Position numbers and translations under genes: made by a program. The notes under the pieces are model-generated. The model ran no database searches. It was not told the DNA's origin and worked only from the letters and a program-made list of their open reading frames with translations. Shown in pieces: positions 25,835 through 36,082 of a stretch of DNA of 64,000 nt; positions within the stretch are counted from its first letter, which is position 1; every line of letters starts with the position of its first letter. The stretch comes from Alloscardovia criceti DSM 17774 (GTDB lineage: Bacteria > Actinomycetota > Actinomycetes > Actinomycetales > Bifidobacteriaceae): contig NZ_AQXR01000007.1 in NCBI RefSeq assembly GCF_000376885.1, positions 62,001-126,000 of the forward strand, given 5' to 3'.

Positions 25835-28570
25835 CTACTTCTTCTTTGCTGGAGCTTCACCCAGCTCGGAGGATACAGCGGTAATCTCATCGGCATTTGC
25901 ATCCTCGGCAGAGTTGTCGGCAGCCACGAGCTCTATGCGTCCGGTCACCTTACCGGCCTCGTAAATATCCGCCGCGGCAACTTCTACGGCAGGAATTGCA
26001 GACGCATCCAAAGCCAAAGTAGCGGCCAGGATAGGCGTCTTCATGGAAACCTTTGCTTCAGACTTAATCTTACGCAAAGCAGCCAAAGCACGACCAGCCC
26101 ATACGAGCACGCTCGCATCGGCGTCGCCAGCAGCCTCACGATACAATCCAGCGGTAGGCCATGCAGCACGGTGCACAGAACCTTCACCCTCATGCATCCA
26201 CGAGTAAACTTCCTCGGTCGCATAAGGCAGATAAGGAGCAAGCAAGCGTGCAAAAGCATCCAAGCCCAACCCCAGGGTGGTGCGAGCAGACAGCACATCG
26301 GCTTCGGAAGGCAGATTACCTGTAGCATCTGCCGTACCGTAGGCGCGATTCTTTGCCAGTTCGATATAATCATCGCAGAACTGCCAGAAGAAGCTCTCGA
26401 TGGTTTCCAAAGCGCGTGCATGATCGTATTCGTTCAAAGCCTTAGTGGCAATATCCACTACCTCGGCCAAACGAGCCATCACCGAGCGATCCAACGCATT
26501 GGTCACATCGGCCGCATTCCACGTAGCAGTAGCGGCAGAGCTGACGTGATGATTCTCATCCTCACGGCCGATAGCCAAAGCAAACTTGGTAGCATTGAGC
26601 AGCTTAATGGCCAAACGGCGGCCAATCTTCATTTCGCCAATCTCATAGGCAGCATCCGTACCCAAACGCGCAGACGCAGCCCAATAACGCACCGCATCCG
26701 CACCGAACTTTTCAATTGGTTCGGACGGTACGACTACATTGCCCTTCGACTTACTCATCTTCTTGTGATCCGGATCGAGAATCCAGCCAGACAAGCCGGT
26801 ATGAGCCCATGGCAGCACACCGTTTTCGAGGTGGGCACGCACAATCGAGCTAAACAGCCAGGTGCGGATAATATCCTGACCCTGAGGGCGCAAATCCATA
26901 GGGAAGGTGGCCTTAAACAACGCTTCATTTTCTTCGCCCGGCTCTGCCCATTTGGTCACGATCTGTGGTGTCAAGGAGGAGGTCGCCCAAGTATCCATGA
27001 TGTCCTTTTCTGCGGTAAAGCCGCCTGGCACATCACGCTGGTCCTCGGTGTACCCTGCAGGCACGTCAATCATGGGATCCACAGGCAAAACATCCTCAGC
27101 AGGCGTCAATGGATGCTCATAATCCACTTCGCCATTCGCGCTGACTGGATACCACAATGGGAATGGTACGCCAAAGAAGCGCTGGCGAGAAATCAGCCAG
27201 TCGCCATTCAAACCATTGACCCAGTTTTCATAGCGCACGCGCATAAAGTCCGGATGGAAGTCCAATTCCTTACCGCGGGCGATGAGCTCGGCATTCAATG
27301 CGCGGTTCGTGCCACCATTAGACAAATACCACTGGCGGGAGGTGACGATTTCCAAAGGCTTATCACCCTTTTCGTAGAAATTCGTCATACGCTTTGTCGG
27401 CGTTGGCTCACCGTCCAAATCGCCGGACTCGCGCAACGCATCCACGATAATCTTGCGGGCACTGAAGGTGGTCTTGCCGGCAATCTCTTCAAACAGGCGC
27501 ACGCCCTCGTCGGAGCTAATCCATTCTGGAGTGCTCATGGCGATGCGACCATTGCGCTGGATGATGGAGCGGGTTGGCAGCTGCAAATCGCGCCACCACT
27601 GCACATCGGTCATATCACCGAAGGTACAGCACATAGCGATACCGGCGCCCTTATCCATCTCTGCCGCAGTATGTGCCACCACAGGCACCTTCACGCCGAA
27701 GAGTGGGGAGTATACTTCCTTGCCAAAGAACTTCTGGTAACGCTCATCATCTGGGTGAGCGATCAACGCCACGCAGGCAGGCAGCAGTTCTGGACGGGTG
27801 GTTTCAATGTAAATAGGGGAACCATCTTTGACCAAGTGGAAGGCGACCTTGTGATAGAAACCGTCATACTCGCGGCTTTCCAATTCAGCCTGAGCCACTG
27901 CGGTTTGGAAGGTCACGTCCCACAGGCCTGGAGCCTGCTTTTGATACGCCTGACCGCGTGCGAGATTACGCAAGAAAGCCTTTTGTGCCACACGGCGAGG
28001 ATGCTCACCGATGGTGTGATAGGTCTGCTTCCAATCCACGGAAAGGCCCAAGGTGCGCCACAGCTTTTCAAAAAACTTCTCATCTTCACCTGTTAGACGC
28101 TCACACAGTTCGATGAAGTTTTGACGCGACACAGGCACTTGATCCTTGGCCTGAATCTTCTTCCCGTCCGTCCCGGCGAATGGTGGCTTAAAATCTGGAT
28201 CATACTTCAGGGACGTATCCACGCGCACGCCGAAATAATTTTGTACGCGGCGCTCGGTTGGCAGACCGTTATCGTCCCAACCCATTGGGTAAAACACGTC
28301 GAAACCGTTCATACGCTTGAAGCGTGCGATGACATCGGTGTGCGTGTAGGAGAAGACGTGTCCCACATGCAAGCTACCGGATACGGTTGGAGGTGGAGTG
28401 TCGATCGAGTAGACGGCCTTACGGTCGCGGCTGCCTTGGAAAGCGTAAGTTTGCTCTTCTTCCCATTGAGCGCCCCACTTTTCTTCAAGACCCTCAACGC
28501 CCACTTTGTCAGGCAGAGCTGTCAAGTGCGCAGAAACGCTCGTGTTATTTGCTTGTTCTTCATTTGCCAT
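25835..28570 (-). CDS. valS: Valyl-tRNA synthetase
   Basis: Charges tRNA-Val; 911 residues, class I. YSIDTPPPTVSGSLHVGHVFSYTHTD contains the HIGH-equivalent HVGH. The editing (CP1) domain holds the IYIETTRPELLPACVALIAHPDDERY segment. KMSKSKGNVV gives the KMSKS loop, followed by GADAVRYWAASARLGTD. The MANEEQ start at 28570 was chosen; an upstream ATG at 28630 adds 20 Cys/Arg-rich residues with no counterpart. The C-terminal anticodon-binding region is complete. Ordinary for a VARS of the actinobacterial type. Confidence 0.95.
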   Translation of the reverse strand: MANEEQANNTSVSAHLTALPDKVGVEGLEEKWGAQWEEEQTYAFQGSRDRKAVYSIDTPPPTVSGSLHVGHVFSYTHTDVIARFKRMNGFDVFYPMGWDDNGLPTERRVQNYFGVRVDTSLKYDPDFKPPFAGTDGKKIQAKDQVPVSRQNFIELCERLTGEDEKFFEKLWRTLGLSVDWKQTYHTIGEHPRRVAQKAFLRNLARGQAYQKQAPGLWDVTFQTAVAQAELESREYDGFYHKVAFHLVKDGSPIYIETTRPELLPACVALIAHPDDERYQKFFGKEVYSPLFGVKVPVVAHTAAEMDKGAGIAMCCTFGDMTDVQWWRDLQLPTRSIIQRNGRIAMSTPEWISSDEGVRLFEEIAGKTTFSARKIIVDALRESGDLDGEPTPTKRMTNFYEKGDKPLEIVTSRQWYLSNGGTNRALNAELIARGKELDFHPDFMRVRYENWVNGLNGDWLISRQRFFGVPFPLWYPVSANGEVDYEHPLTPAEDVLPVDPMIDVPAGYTEDQRDVPGGFTAEKDIMDTWATSSLTPQIVTKWAEPGEENEALFKATFPMDLRPQGQDIIRTWLFSSIVRAHLENGVLPWAHTGLSGWILDPDHKKMSKSKGNVVVPSEPIEKFGADAVRYWAASARLGTDAAYEIGEMKIGRRLAIKLLNATKFALAIGREDENHHVSSAATATWNAADVTNALDRSVMARLAEVVDIATKALNEYDHARALETIESFFWQFCDDYIELAKNRAYGTADATGNLPSEADVLSARTTLGLGLDAFARLLAPYLPYATEEVYSWMHEGEGSVHRAAWPTAGLYREAAGDADASVLVWAGRALAALRKIKSEAKVSMKTPILAATLALDASAIPAVEVAAADIYEAGKVTGRIELVAADNSAEDANADEITAVSSELGEAPAKKK

Positions 28571-28703
28571 GCTTTCGAGTTTACGTGTCTTACACGACAC
28601 GAAAACATGGCAAACCCTGCATTTTCTCACAGAAAAATTGGCATGCCCTTACGTAGCTTTGTTGAAGAAAAGTGACGAAAATCGAGCCTACTCTCCGGCA
28701 CTG

Positions 28704-30311
28704 CTAATTCTTCTGCTTGGTAATACCGGCCAAATTGAGGTACGAATCCGCCATTGCGGTGGGCAAACCGCTAATGCCTTCGCGTGCGGCCACCACAGGC
28801 TGCTCCTCATATGCCCACATAATAGGCGTTTGCTCCGCTAGATGTGCCGCTAATTGTTTCACCGCATTCGCATAATCGTCGCTGGTCGTTGCCGTGCTGA
28901 CTGCCTTACGCAAGCTTTCGATAGACGAATCTGTGTATTGAGTGAGGAAATCCGCACTGCTCAGGTCTTCAATATCGTGGCTGGAGCGGATATCGATGAT
29001 GGCCATATCGAAATTCTTCCCCTCCACAATTTGCGACTGCCACTGGTCATCCGCCACAGACTGCGGAGTAATGGTGCCGCCCAAAGCGGCTAATTGGTCG
29101 GCCACATTCTGTGCAAATGCATCCCCATCGCTGGCTTTATATGCCAAGGTAAAGTTTCTGCTATAGCCAAAGAAGCTGAGCAAACTACGTGCTTGCTGCA
29201 CATCAAAGGGATACAAAGCATTGTAATCTTCAAATCCCGGATCCGTGGACGCTACCGGTCCTGAAATCGGTGTAGCACTTACGCCCAAGGTGGTGATGAG
29301 TGCCGACTTATCCAGCATGGCGCGATAGGCTTGACGAATATGCGTATCAGAAAACAGCGAATCCGCACTGGTATTGAGGGCAATAGCCCACCGGTGTGTG
29401 CTCGCAGTCGTGGACACAGTAACATTGCTGAGATTCGATAAATCCGTGCGTGCTTGTGCCGCATCTGCGGTGGACGGCGCATTGCTCAGTGGGATAAGGG
29501 CATCGACCTGACCGTTTTCTAAATTGCTTACGGCGGTATGCGCATCCGGCGTCGCCTGCACCACAATGGTGGAGGAACCCTGCGTATTATCCTTCCAATA
29601 CTGCGCATTCGCCTTTAACGTGAGGCTGGTACCCGGCTCAAAAGCGGACACCGTATAAGCTCCCGCGCCGATGGCCTCGGTAGCCTTGTCATAGGTGGAT
29701 TGTGTGTCATAAATAATGCCGGCCCGTGTGCTCAACGCCCATAGCACATTCGGATCAGCTTGGGAAAGACTGATGATTACTCGGTTATCATGGGACTGTA
29801 CATTCGTAATTTTCGACAAATACGAGGCATCTGGTAGCTGATTTTGAATGGTGTATTGCAAAGATGCCACCACATCCGCTGCGGTAAGACTGCGACCGGT
29901 GGAAAAACGCGCAGCCGACGGCACGCTAAAGGTGTAGGTCAAACCATCGGAGGATACATCCCATTTTTCGGCCACGCCGGTGGCTTGCGGCTGATTCTTC
30001 TCATCGCGCCCCACAAGGGTTTCGTACACATTATGGAGCAAAATTTGATCCACAGCCGGGGATGTATCCTGCGTAATATCCAGCGAATTGATGGGCTCCG
30101 CCGTCGCGATGGTTAAGGTGGTGCCATTGCCCGTAGCGGAGGTGGAACCGAGCATTGGAATGCTGCCACGATGGCTCATAATCGCATACGCGCCCGCTGC
30201 AATCAGCCCTAGCACGACTAAGGAAATAATAAAAATAACGAAACTGCGTACGCCGCCTGAATTCTTCTGTGTGGTGGCAGACTGAGGGTTGCGGTGCTTA
30301 TGCGATACCAT
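28704..30311 (-). CDS. Membrane-anchored peptide-type substrate-binding protein (SBP family 5)
   Basis: Extracytoplasmic binding protein of about 535 residues, ABC family 5 (oligopeptide/nickel type). Residues about 23-45 form an uncleaved-looking hydrophobic anchor (SFVIFIISLVVLGLIAAGAYAI) with no lipobox Cys. The mature part begins with LTIATAEPINSLDITQDTSPAV and has the SBP5 pattern TYTFSVPSAARFSTGRSLTAADVVASLQYT. No ABC permease or ATPase gene is nearby, so it is an orphan here and may share a transporter encoded elsewhere. Confidence 0.85.
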   Translation of the reverse strand: MVSHKHRNPQSATTQKNSGGVRSFVIFIISLVVLGLIAAGAYAIMSHRGSIPMLGSTSATGNGTTLTIATAEPINSLDITQDTSPAVDQILLHNVYETLVGRDEKNQPQATGVAEKWDVSSDGLTYTFSVPSAARFSTGRSLTAADVVASLQYTIQNQLPDASYLSKITNVQSHDNRVIISLSQADPNVLWALSTRAGIIYDTQSTYDKATEAIGAGAYTVSAFEPGTSLTLKANAQYWKDNTQGSSTIVVQATPDAHTAVSNLENGQVDALIPLSNAPSTADAAQARTDLSNLSNVTVSTTASTHRWAIALNTSADSLFSDTHIRQAYRAMLDKSALITTLGVSATPISGPVASTDPGFEDYNALYPFDVQQARSLLSFFGYSRNFTLAYKASDGDAFAQNVADQLAALGGTITPQSVADDQWQSQIVEGKNFDMAIIDIRSSHDIEDLSSADFLTQYTDSSIESLRKAVSTATTSDDYANAVKQLAAHLAEQTPIMWAYEEQPVVAAREGISGLPTAMADSYLNLAGITKQKN

Positions 30312-30327
30312 AAGCACTTATTTTACG

Positions 30328-31005
30328 TTAGAGGGTATAAAGACCGAAGCTTGGGCATGAGTCTCTGAGCGGACAGGTGGCGCAGGCGGGCTTGCGCGCA
30401 TGACAGGTGGACCTGCCGAAGAGAATCAAACGGTGAGATACATCCTTCCACTCCGAAGGTGGAAAGTACTGCGTAATTTCTTTTTCAATATGTACAGGAT
30501 CGGGATGGGACGACCGCCAATCCGTACGCCAGCGCAGACGCTTCGTCAAACGAATGACATGCGTATCCACCGGCAGTCCGGGCTCATCAAAGGCATTGCC
30601 CAACACCACATTTGCCGTTTTCCTGCCCACACCGGGCAGTGTGATGAGCTCTTCCATGGTGCGCGGCACTTGAGAATCAAATTCAGCGACCAAAGCCTGT
30701 GCGATGTGCACCGCATGTTGCGATTTGACGCGCCAAAAACCAATGGAACGAATAATGCTGGCAATGTCCTCTGCATTGGCCTGTGCCATCGCTTCAGGTG
30801 TAGGGTAGCGGCGAAACAGCTCGGGAGTGACCATATTGACGCGCGCATCCGTGGTTTGAGCACTCATCATGGTGGCGATGAGCAGTTCAAAAGGATTTTT
30901 AAAATCTAAGCCCGGCTTGGGGTTGGGGATTTCGCGGCAGAGAATGGTATATTCATCGTGAATGCGCTGCGCGCGTTGCTTGGCCGTTTCACGTGTTGAC
31001 GCCAT
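30328..31005 (-). CDS. nth: Endonuclease III
   Basis: DNA glycosylase/AP lyase for oxidised pyrimidines; 225 residues. The helix-hairpin-helix LPGVGRKTANVVLGNAF carries the catalytic Lys, and VDTHVIRLTKRLRW supplies the catalytic Asp. The C-terminal 4Fe-4S cluster has C-x6-C-x2-C-x5-C spacing (CHARKPACATCPLRDSC). ATG 31005 (MASTRETAKQ) has GGAG six bases upstream. Next to the SBP5 gene on the same strand but probably unrelated in function. Confidence 0.95.
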   Translation of the reverse strand: MASTRETAKQRAQRIHDEYTILCREIPNPKPGLDFKNPFELLIATMMSAQTTDARVNMVTPELFRRYPTPEAMAQANAEDIASIIRSIGFWRVKSQHAVHIAQALVAEFDSQVPRTMEELITLPGVGRKTANVVLGNAFDEPGLPVDTHVIRLTKRLRWRTDWRSSHPDPVHIEKEITQYFPPSEWKDVSHRLILFGRSTCHARKPACATCPLRDSCPSFGLYTL

Positions 31006-31119
31006 GCTCAACTCCTTAACCATCTCCTGCAATGTCTCCTGAAATGTCGGCGGATTTCAGGTCTGTAGATAAACGCCACTGTAGATAACACGCCCGGGCT
31101 GTGGGTGTGCGCGACTGTT

Positions 31120-31923
31120 TTAGGATGCGCGGCGCGAGGTGCGTGGCTTATGCGTATCCTTGTCTTTGTGCTGAGTGATGCTTTCGGCTATGTCCGAACG
31201 CAAATTTTGCGGCGGGTCGAAACGATATCCCACATTGCGCACAGTGCCGATAACGGATTCGTACTCTACACCCAGCTTGGCGCGCAAACGACGCACATGC
31301 ACGTCTACCGTGCGGGTACCGCCGTAATAGTCGTATCCCCACACCTCTTGCAACAGTTGCGTGCGGGTAAACGCACGTCCTGGATGCAAGACGAGATATT
31401 TTAACAGTTCAAATTCCTTATACGCCAAATCCAAAGGCTCACCGCGCAAGGTGGCCGTATACCCCACGGTATCTACCTCCAGTGCGCCGCACACAATCAT
31501 GCCATCGCGCGGAGCAGCCTCTTCAGACTCGTCGCTCGCTTCCATGCTGGATGCGTCTGCAAAGGTAGCATTCGTCAATCCACCCATCGAAATGACGCGC
31601 GTACGTGTTTCCACCTCCGCCGGGCTGGCCGTGTTTACTACAAAATCAGCAGCTTTCCATTCTGCGTTAAAGGCCAAGCATCCGCCCTCGCTTAGGATAA
31701 CGATAATAGGGAAGGCGATACCGCTGGCTGCGGCTACAGAGCAGAAGGTTTTTGCGGCGGCCACATCATCGCGCGCATCGAGAAAAGCAATTGTATTATC
31801 GGGAATGCGTACCAAAGACGCTGTATCTTCTGGCAGAACGCGCACACGATGTTGGAGTAAGGCTAGAGCGGGCAATACAGAGGCAGGGTCAGTTGCGTTA
31901 GTGATAAGGGTGAAATCGCTCAT
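31120..31923 (-). CDS. glnR: GlnR-type OmpR-family regulator
   Basis: Orphan response regulator (267 residues) that controls nitrogen assimilation genes in actinobacteria. The N-terminal receiver-like domain starts FTLITNATDPASVLPALALLQHRVRV, as in GlnR, with Asp in FLDARDD but otherwise poor phospho-acceptor surroundings. The C-terminal winged helix has LAYKEFELLKYLVLHPGRAFTRTQLLQEVWGYDYYGGTRTVDVHVRRLRAKL, almost identical in pattern to GlnR. No sensor kinase gene is adjacent, as expected for this orphan type. The target genes are elsewhere. Confidence 0.88.
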   Translation of the reverse strand: MSDFTLITNATDPASVLPALALLQHRVRVLPEDTASLVRIPDNTIAFLDARDDVAAAKTFCSVAAASGIAFPIIVILSEGGCLAFNAEWKAADFVVNTASPAEVETRTRVISMGGLTNATFADASSMEASDESEEAAPRDGMIVCGALEVDTVGYTATLRGEPLDLAYKEFELLKYLVLHPGRAFTRTQLLQEVWGYDYYGGTRTVDVHVRRLRAKLGVEYESVIGTVRNVGYRFDPPQNLRSDIAESITQHKDKDTHKPRTSRRAS

Positions 31924-32033
31924 AGGCGTCCTTTCCGCAAACACACGTCAATGCCCTGCTCGACAATTACTATTGATTAATAATAGTAACTGTTTCGTAC
32001 TACACGTGGGCGAGGTTTGCCCAAGGAGTGATT

Positions 32034-32756
32034 ATGAAGAAGAGAGATAAGGCCACAGTCCAGGTAGTAATACTCGGCTTATGTGCTGCTGTCCTGATGA
32101 CGTTCCTTGCTATTTCTGTATCCATTATTGCTCCATCCTTGCCATGGATTATGGGCATCGTTATCGTGGCCGTTGTCAGCATTTTCGCGTATTTGTTTCC
32201 CACGGAAATTTACACGCCCACGCCGCAGGCTTCGCGCATTGCCGCCATTGCGAGTGCTATCGCCGTATGTGTGGCACAGGTGATTACACAGTCTCCGCAG
32301 CGTTTTGGTTTGGCGATTTTTATGCTGATGACCGCGCTCATCGCGGGCGGATTCCTCTTTGAAATGCTACGCGAAGACCGCAGTGAACTCATTCGTTCCT
32401 TATCCAATATTATTTTCATGGGTACGATGGGTCTTGTCGCCTCGGGCTGGATGGTGACAGGCTCTGCTCTGGCCGATATTGCCAAGCATCCGCGCATCGC
32501 AGGAACCGTGCTAGCGTTGATCATCGTGGGTGTGCCAACCATGTGTGCCTACGTCGCCATGTGGGCGCGCGACCCTTATATTTCACCGAACACAGATACG
32601 CAGGCAGAAAATACTGCAGATGCAGCAGAGGAGAATTTGCATCCCCGAGTGTGCAGTAAAACGGCTAGCTGGGGGTATATCGCCATTTGTGCACTGCTCT
32701 CCGGTGTATTCCCGCTTATCGTGGTGTGCGCCAGCACTATTGCCAACAGTTTGTAA
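32034..32756 (+). CDS. Multi-pass membrane protein, unknown function
   Basis: About 240 residues with six to seven hydrophobic segments, for example VVILGLCAAVLMTFLAISVSI, IMGIVIVAVVSIFAYLF, IAAIASAIAVCVAQVI and a C-terminal GYIAICALLSGVFPLIVVCAST. A charged loop rich in Asp, Thr and Glu lies near residues 185-205. AAGGAG precedes ATG 32034 by five bases. No family is recognised with confidence. It diverges from glnR and converges with ppa. Confidence 0.7.
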   Translation: MKKRDKATVQVVILGLCAAVLMTFLAISVSIIAPSLPWIMGIVIVAVVSIFAYLFPTEIYTPTPQASRIAAIASAIAVCVAQVITQSPQRFGLAIFMLMTALIAGGFLFEMLREDRSELIRSLSNIIFMGTMGLVASGWMVTGSALADIAKHPRIAGTVLALIIVGVPTMCAYVAMWARDPYISPNTDTQAENTADAAEENLHPRVCSKTASWGYIAICALLSGVFPLIVVCASTIANSL

Positions 32757-32774
32757 AATTACGTCTATACGCAC

Positions 32775-32808
32775 AAGGGCTCACTGCATCATCTTGCAGT
32801 GAGCCCTT
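32775..32808. terminator. Hairpin between membrane-protein gene and ppa
   Basis: Arms 32775-32788 and 32795-32808 pair perfectly over 14 bp with a 6-base loop. TTTGTATTT follows on the plus strand. Bidirectional terminator between convergent genes. Confidence 0.8.
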
Positions 32809-32850
32809 TGTATTTCCGTAGATACTGTTTACGAAAATGATATGAGGCTT

Positions 32851-33342
32851 TTACTCGGCCTCAGCAAGACGCTTGCGAGCAGCTACGATTTCCTCTTCAG
32901 CTTTCTCCACATTCGTCCAGTACGAGCCTGGCATAACTTCCTTGCCTGGCTCCAAAGCCTTGTACTGGTTAAAGAAGTGCTCAATTTCCTTCTTGTGGAA
33001 CTCGTTGACGTCATCGATATCCTTGATGTCATCAAAGCGAGGATCTGCAGGTACGCACAATACCTTGTCATCTCCACCAGCCTCATCCACCATGTGATAC
33101 AAGCCCACAGCGCGGCACTCGATAACGCATCCAGGGAATACAGAATTTGGAATCATGACCAACGCATCGAGTGGATCGCCATCTTCACCCAAGGTGTCCT
33201 CAATATAGCCATAATCATCTGGGTAACCCATAGAAGTGAACAACGTACGATCCAGCTTAATGCGGCCCGTCTCATGATCGACTTCATACTTGTTCTTCGA
33301 ACCACGTGGAATTTCCACCAAAACATTAAATGTTTCTGCCAT
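32851..33342 (-). CDS. ppa: Inorganic pyrophosphatase, family I
   Basis: Hydrolyses pyrophosphate in the cytoplasm; 163 residues. VEIPRGSKNKYEVDHETGRIKLDR and the metal-binding signature DGDPLDALV (DxDPxD) are complete. DDKVLCVPADPRFDDIKDIDDV contains further active-site acidic residues. Length and order are standard for the soluble bacterial enzyme. Confidence 0.96.
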   Translation of the reverse strand: MAETFNVLVEIPRGSKNKYEVDHETGRIKLDRTLFTSMGYPDDYGYIEDTLGEDGDPLDALVMIPNSVFPGCVIECRAVGLYHMVDEAGGDDKVLCVPADPRFDDIKDIDDVNEFHKKEIEHFFNQYKALEPGKEVMPGSYWTNVEKAEEEIVAARKRLAEAE

Positions 33343-33562
33343 TTTGTCTCCTCAAAGAGATATCACTTGTGCCCACATTTTCATGGAGCAACTTCATCCT
33401 CCAGCTTACTTCTTACAGGGTATAAGCCACGGCGGAGAGAAGCTCGCCCGAAAACAGCGCGAGTTATCCACATCCGTCCACAAGCTCAGAATCATTCCTC
33501 ATTTCCTTTCCACCCACGGCAATCTAAAAACACCACAACCCGCCACGGGAAGAAAGGACATC

Positions 33563-35917
33563 ATGAAAAAATCCACCTCACACACGCGCTACGCACGGTA
33601 CGCACGCCAGTGTCTCATACTGCTCATCACCCTGTGCATCGCACTACTACCGGGCGCACTCGCCTCGCCGCGCGCCCACGCCGCACCCGCAGGTAGCCTC
33701 GCCACAGCACCCCCACACGCCAAACTCAGCATCCCCGGATTCCCCGGCTACACTATGGGCGTCATCGGCGTCATGAGCTCTGGCCAAAACGTCTACTGCC
33801 ACGAATGGGGAGTCCAAGAAGAATGGAACTTCAGCGCCACCACACCCATCCCCGACAGCGCCACCACACGTGCAGCCGCCTACCTCCTGCGCACTTACCA
33901 AAACAGCACAGACCCCCTCACTCACGCAGCACTCGCCCTCCTCGTCCACGACCACTTCGAACTCACCTCCTCCAGACCCACCTGGGACAAAGACAGACCC
34001 AAAGTTCTCGCCAACCTGCCCGGACTCGAAGACCGCGCTCGCGCACTGTGGGATGAAGGTGTCGCGCACACGGTAAATGGTACCCATGTCACCATGGAGT
34101 ACCTGCAAGGACGCCGCCGGGGCAGTATTTCGGTTTCTGTGGAAAATCAACGCGGAGAGAGAATCGGCAATATTCCTGTGCGTGTGCAATTGCACGGTCC
34201 TGCACAATTCGATAGCACGGGCACTCAAAGTGTTGACATCACTAGCGGTGCAGAGCCCATCGAGATGCGCTGGACAGCCACGGGTCAAGGAGAAGTGAGC
34301 ACCAGTCAATCTGTCACGATTTCTACGCTGGATGACCTAGAAAGTGCTCAAAATTTTGTGCGCCTCGGGCAGGATATGCAGAAGAATTTTGATGGTATAC
34401 GTTTCGATGTCAGAAAGGTGTTCCAACCGACCATTGCTACCGCTGTGCCGGATTTGACGAACGAAGCCGGACGTAATCAAAGCGATACGGTGCGCGTGGG
34501 TGTCAAAGAAGGTGATGTGTGGGAAGAGGGCGTAGAGCTTGCCGCCACGGGGTATCTCTACACAGGTCTGACGCATGAGCGCATCGCACAGCTCCACGCG
34601 GATGCAGATATACGCGTCCAACCTTCCGACTCTGCACGCGACTATCTGGCACGATTAGAACGTAAAGGCTTGAAAGCCCAAGGCATCGCACGAGGAGACT
34701 TTTCCCACGACGGACAAAGCATAGATTTTATCGCAGCCGATGCGAGTAAGTCCGCACTGCCATACATGCTGGGCGAAGAGGATAAATTCGCCAGCTGGGT
34801 GTGGGTCATCAGTCGCGAGGAGCAGGGCGAAGAGAGCAAAGAATGGATAGAAGGCGACGCCATCTCAGGCTTGCTCGATGTCAAAGAAAGCTTCTCCACA
34901 CGCACACATGTCACCGTAGACTCCACAGTGACCGAACATTCCGCTACACAAGGAGCAACGCTAACCGATCGCATCACCATAGCCGGATTCCCAGACGACC
35001 ATGGTTCCTACTTAGGTGATACGCATTTTGGGTGGAAGGCGGATGAAAAATACGCCACCGTCAGTGTGTATTGGTCGCTTCACAAGCCAGACTCTGCCGA
35101 GGTACCGCAAAACGATGAGGAGCATCAGCTCATGGGCTCTTGGCAATATCTGGCGAAAAATGGCGTCATCGCCGTAGGAGGAGGCAAACCAGATGCCTTC
35201 GGCACGCCGGTGCATATTACTGCCGAACGGTTGGGCTACTACGCATTCGTTTACTCCTTTGCGGGAGACGACCGTGTTATGCCTGTTCAAAGCGACTGGA
35301 ATGACGAATGGGAATGCACACGCGTCGTGGCTGAACCGAAAAGCGCCAGCATTTCCACGCATGTGAGCACAGCAGAGGTGCAGCCGGGAGAAGAATTCGC
35401 CGACATTGCACGCGTGAGCGGTGATATCCCCGAAGGGTCCTACGTCACCTTCACCGCTTACGATGCCGTGGAGGACACCGCCGAACTGGGCACATCCGCC
35501 ACACTCATGCACGAAGAAACCGTGCTCCTAGACCCGTCCATGCGCAACGAGGATGGCAGTTACACCGTGACGAGCCCGTACACGCATACCACCACGGGCG
35601 GTACGGTGTACTGGAAAGCAACGCTATGGAATGAGGCGCAGGAGATCCTCGCCTCCCATGGGCTCGGTGTGCCCGGTGAAGATACCTACGTCGTACCGCC
35701 TGACGAGCCGGAAGACACACCGGAAGAACCTGAACCTGCACCTGCGCCACGCGAACCATTGGCACAAACCGGCGTAGCGATCGGAGCAATCTCCAGTGTG
35801 AGCCTAGCCACCCTCCTCGTGGGTGCCATGATCTCTGCGCGCGCTCTGAAACGGACGCGCACGCGTTCGCACACACGCAGAAAAGCTCACCGCCGCGCTA
35901 CAGCAGAGGATAAATAA
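33563..35917 (+). CDS. Cell-wall-anchored LAxTG surface protein
   Basis: A 784-residue secreted protein. It starts MKKSTSHTRYARYARQ, a basic n-region, then LILLITLCIALLPG and a likely signal cleavage after AHA near residue 40. The large exposed part resembles actinobacterial VaFE-repeat/thioester-type surface proteins: a Cys in NVYCHEWGVQEEW near the N-terminus and later repeated beta domains (ITIAGFPDDHGSYLG). A Pro/Glu stalk leads to the sortase motif LAQTG at 733-737, then a membrane helix and a very basic tail. LAxTG suggests class E sortase. AGAAAGGAC precedes the ATG. Codon use shifts near 34030. Confidence 0.82.
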   Translation: MKKSTSHTRYARYARQCLILLITLCIALLPGALASPRAHAAPAGSLATAPPHAKLSIPGFPGYTMGVIGVMSSGQNVYCHEWGVQEEWNFSATTPIPDSATTRAAAYLLRTYQNSTDPLTHAALALLVHDHFELTSSRPTWDKDRPKVLANLPGLEDRARALWDEGVAHTVNGTHVTMEYLQGRRRGSISVSVENQRGERIGNIPVRVQLHGPAQFDSTGTQSVDITSGAEPIEMRWTATGQGEVSTSQSVTISTLDDLESAQNFVRLGQDMQKNFDGIRFDVRKVFQPTIATAVPDLTNEAGRNQSDTVRVGVKEGDVWEEGVELAATGYLYTGLTHERIAQLHADADIRVQPSDSARDYLARLERKGLKAQGIARGDFSHDGQSIDFIAADASKSALPYMLGEEDKFASWVWVISREEQGEESKEWIEGDAISGLLDVKESFSTRTHVTVDSTVTEHSATQGATLTDRITIAGFPDDHGSYLGDTHFGWKADEKYATVSVYWSLHKPDSAEVPQNDEEHQLMGSWQYLAKNGVIAVGGGKPDAFGTPVHITAERLGYYAFVYSFAGDDRVMPVQSDWNDEWECTRVVAEPKSASISTHVSTAEVQPGEEFADIARVSGDIPEGSYVTFTAYDAVEDTAELGTSATLMHEETVLLDPSMRNEDGSYTVTSPYTHTTTGGTVYWKATLWNEAQEILASHGLGVPGEDTYVVPPDEPEDTPEEPEPAPAPREPLAQTGVAIGAISSVSLATLLVGAMISARALKRTRTRSHTRRKAHRRATAEDK

Positions 35918-35985
35918 ACACCTCAAATGTCACAAATAATGCACAAGTGAACATCAAAATGTGTTAATTTTTTGGTGTTTCTTGT

Positions 35986-36014
35986 TGGGCGCAATGAAAA
36001 ATCATGGTTATAAT
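35986..36014 (+). promoter_or_regulatory. Promoter of adhP
   Basis: TTGGGC at 35986-35991 and TATAAT at 36009-36014 with the ideal 17-base spacing, 69 bases upstream of the start codon. Confidence 0.6.
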
Positions 36015-36082
36015 TGAAGTGTTCTTGACGTAGTTGTTAAGACTGTCTCGCTGTTGAGATGCACTTTAAAAAGGAGATCGCA

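Noticed and set aside
25817..28096. 759-codon open frame on the plus strand opposite valS
   Set aside because: It is the antisense shadow of valS, whose minus-strand protein has all class I synthetase motifs; the plus-strand translation is rich in His, Arg and Gln and shows no family.
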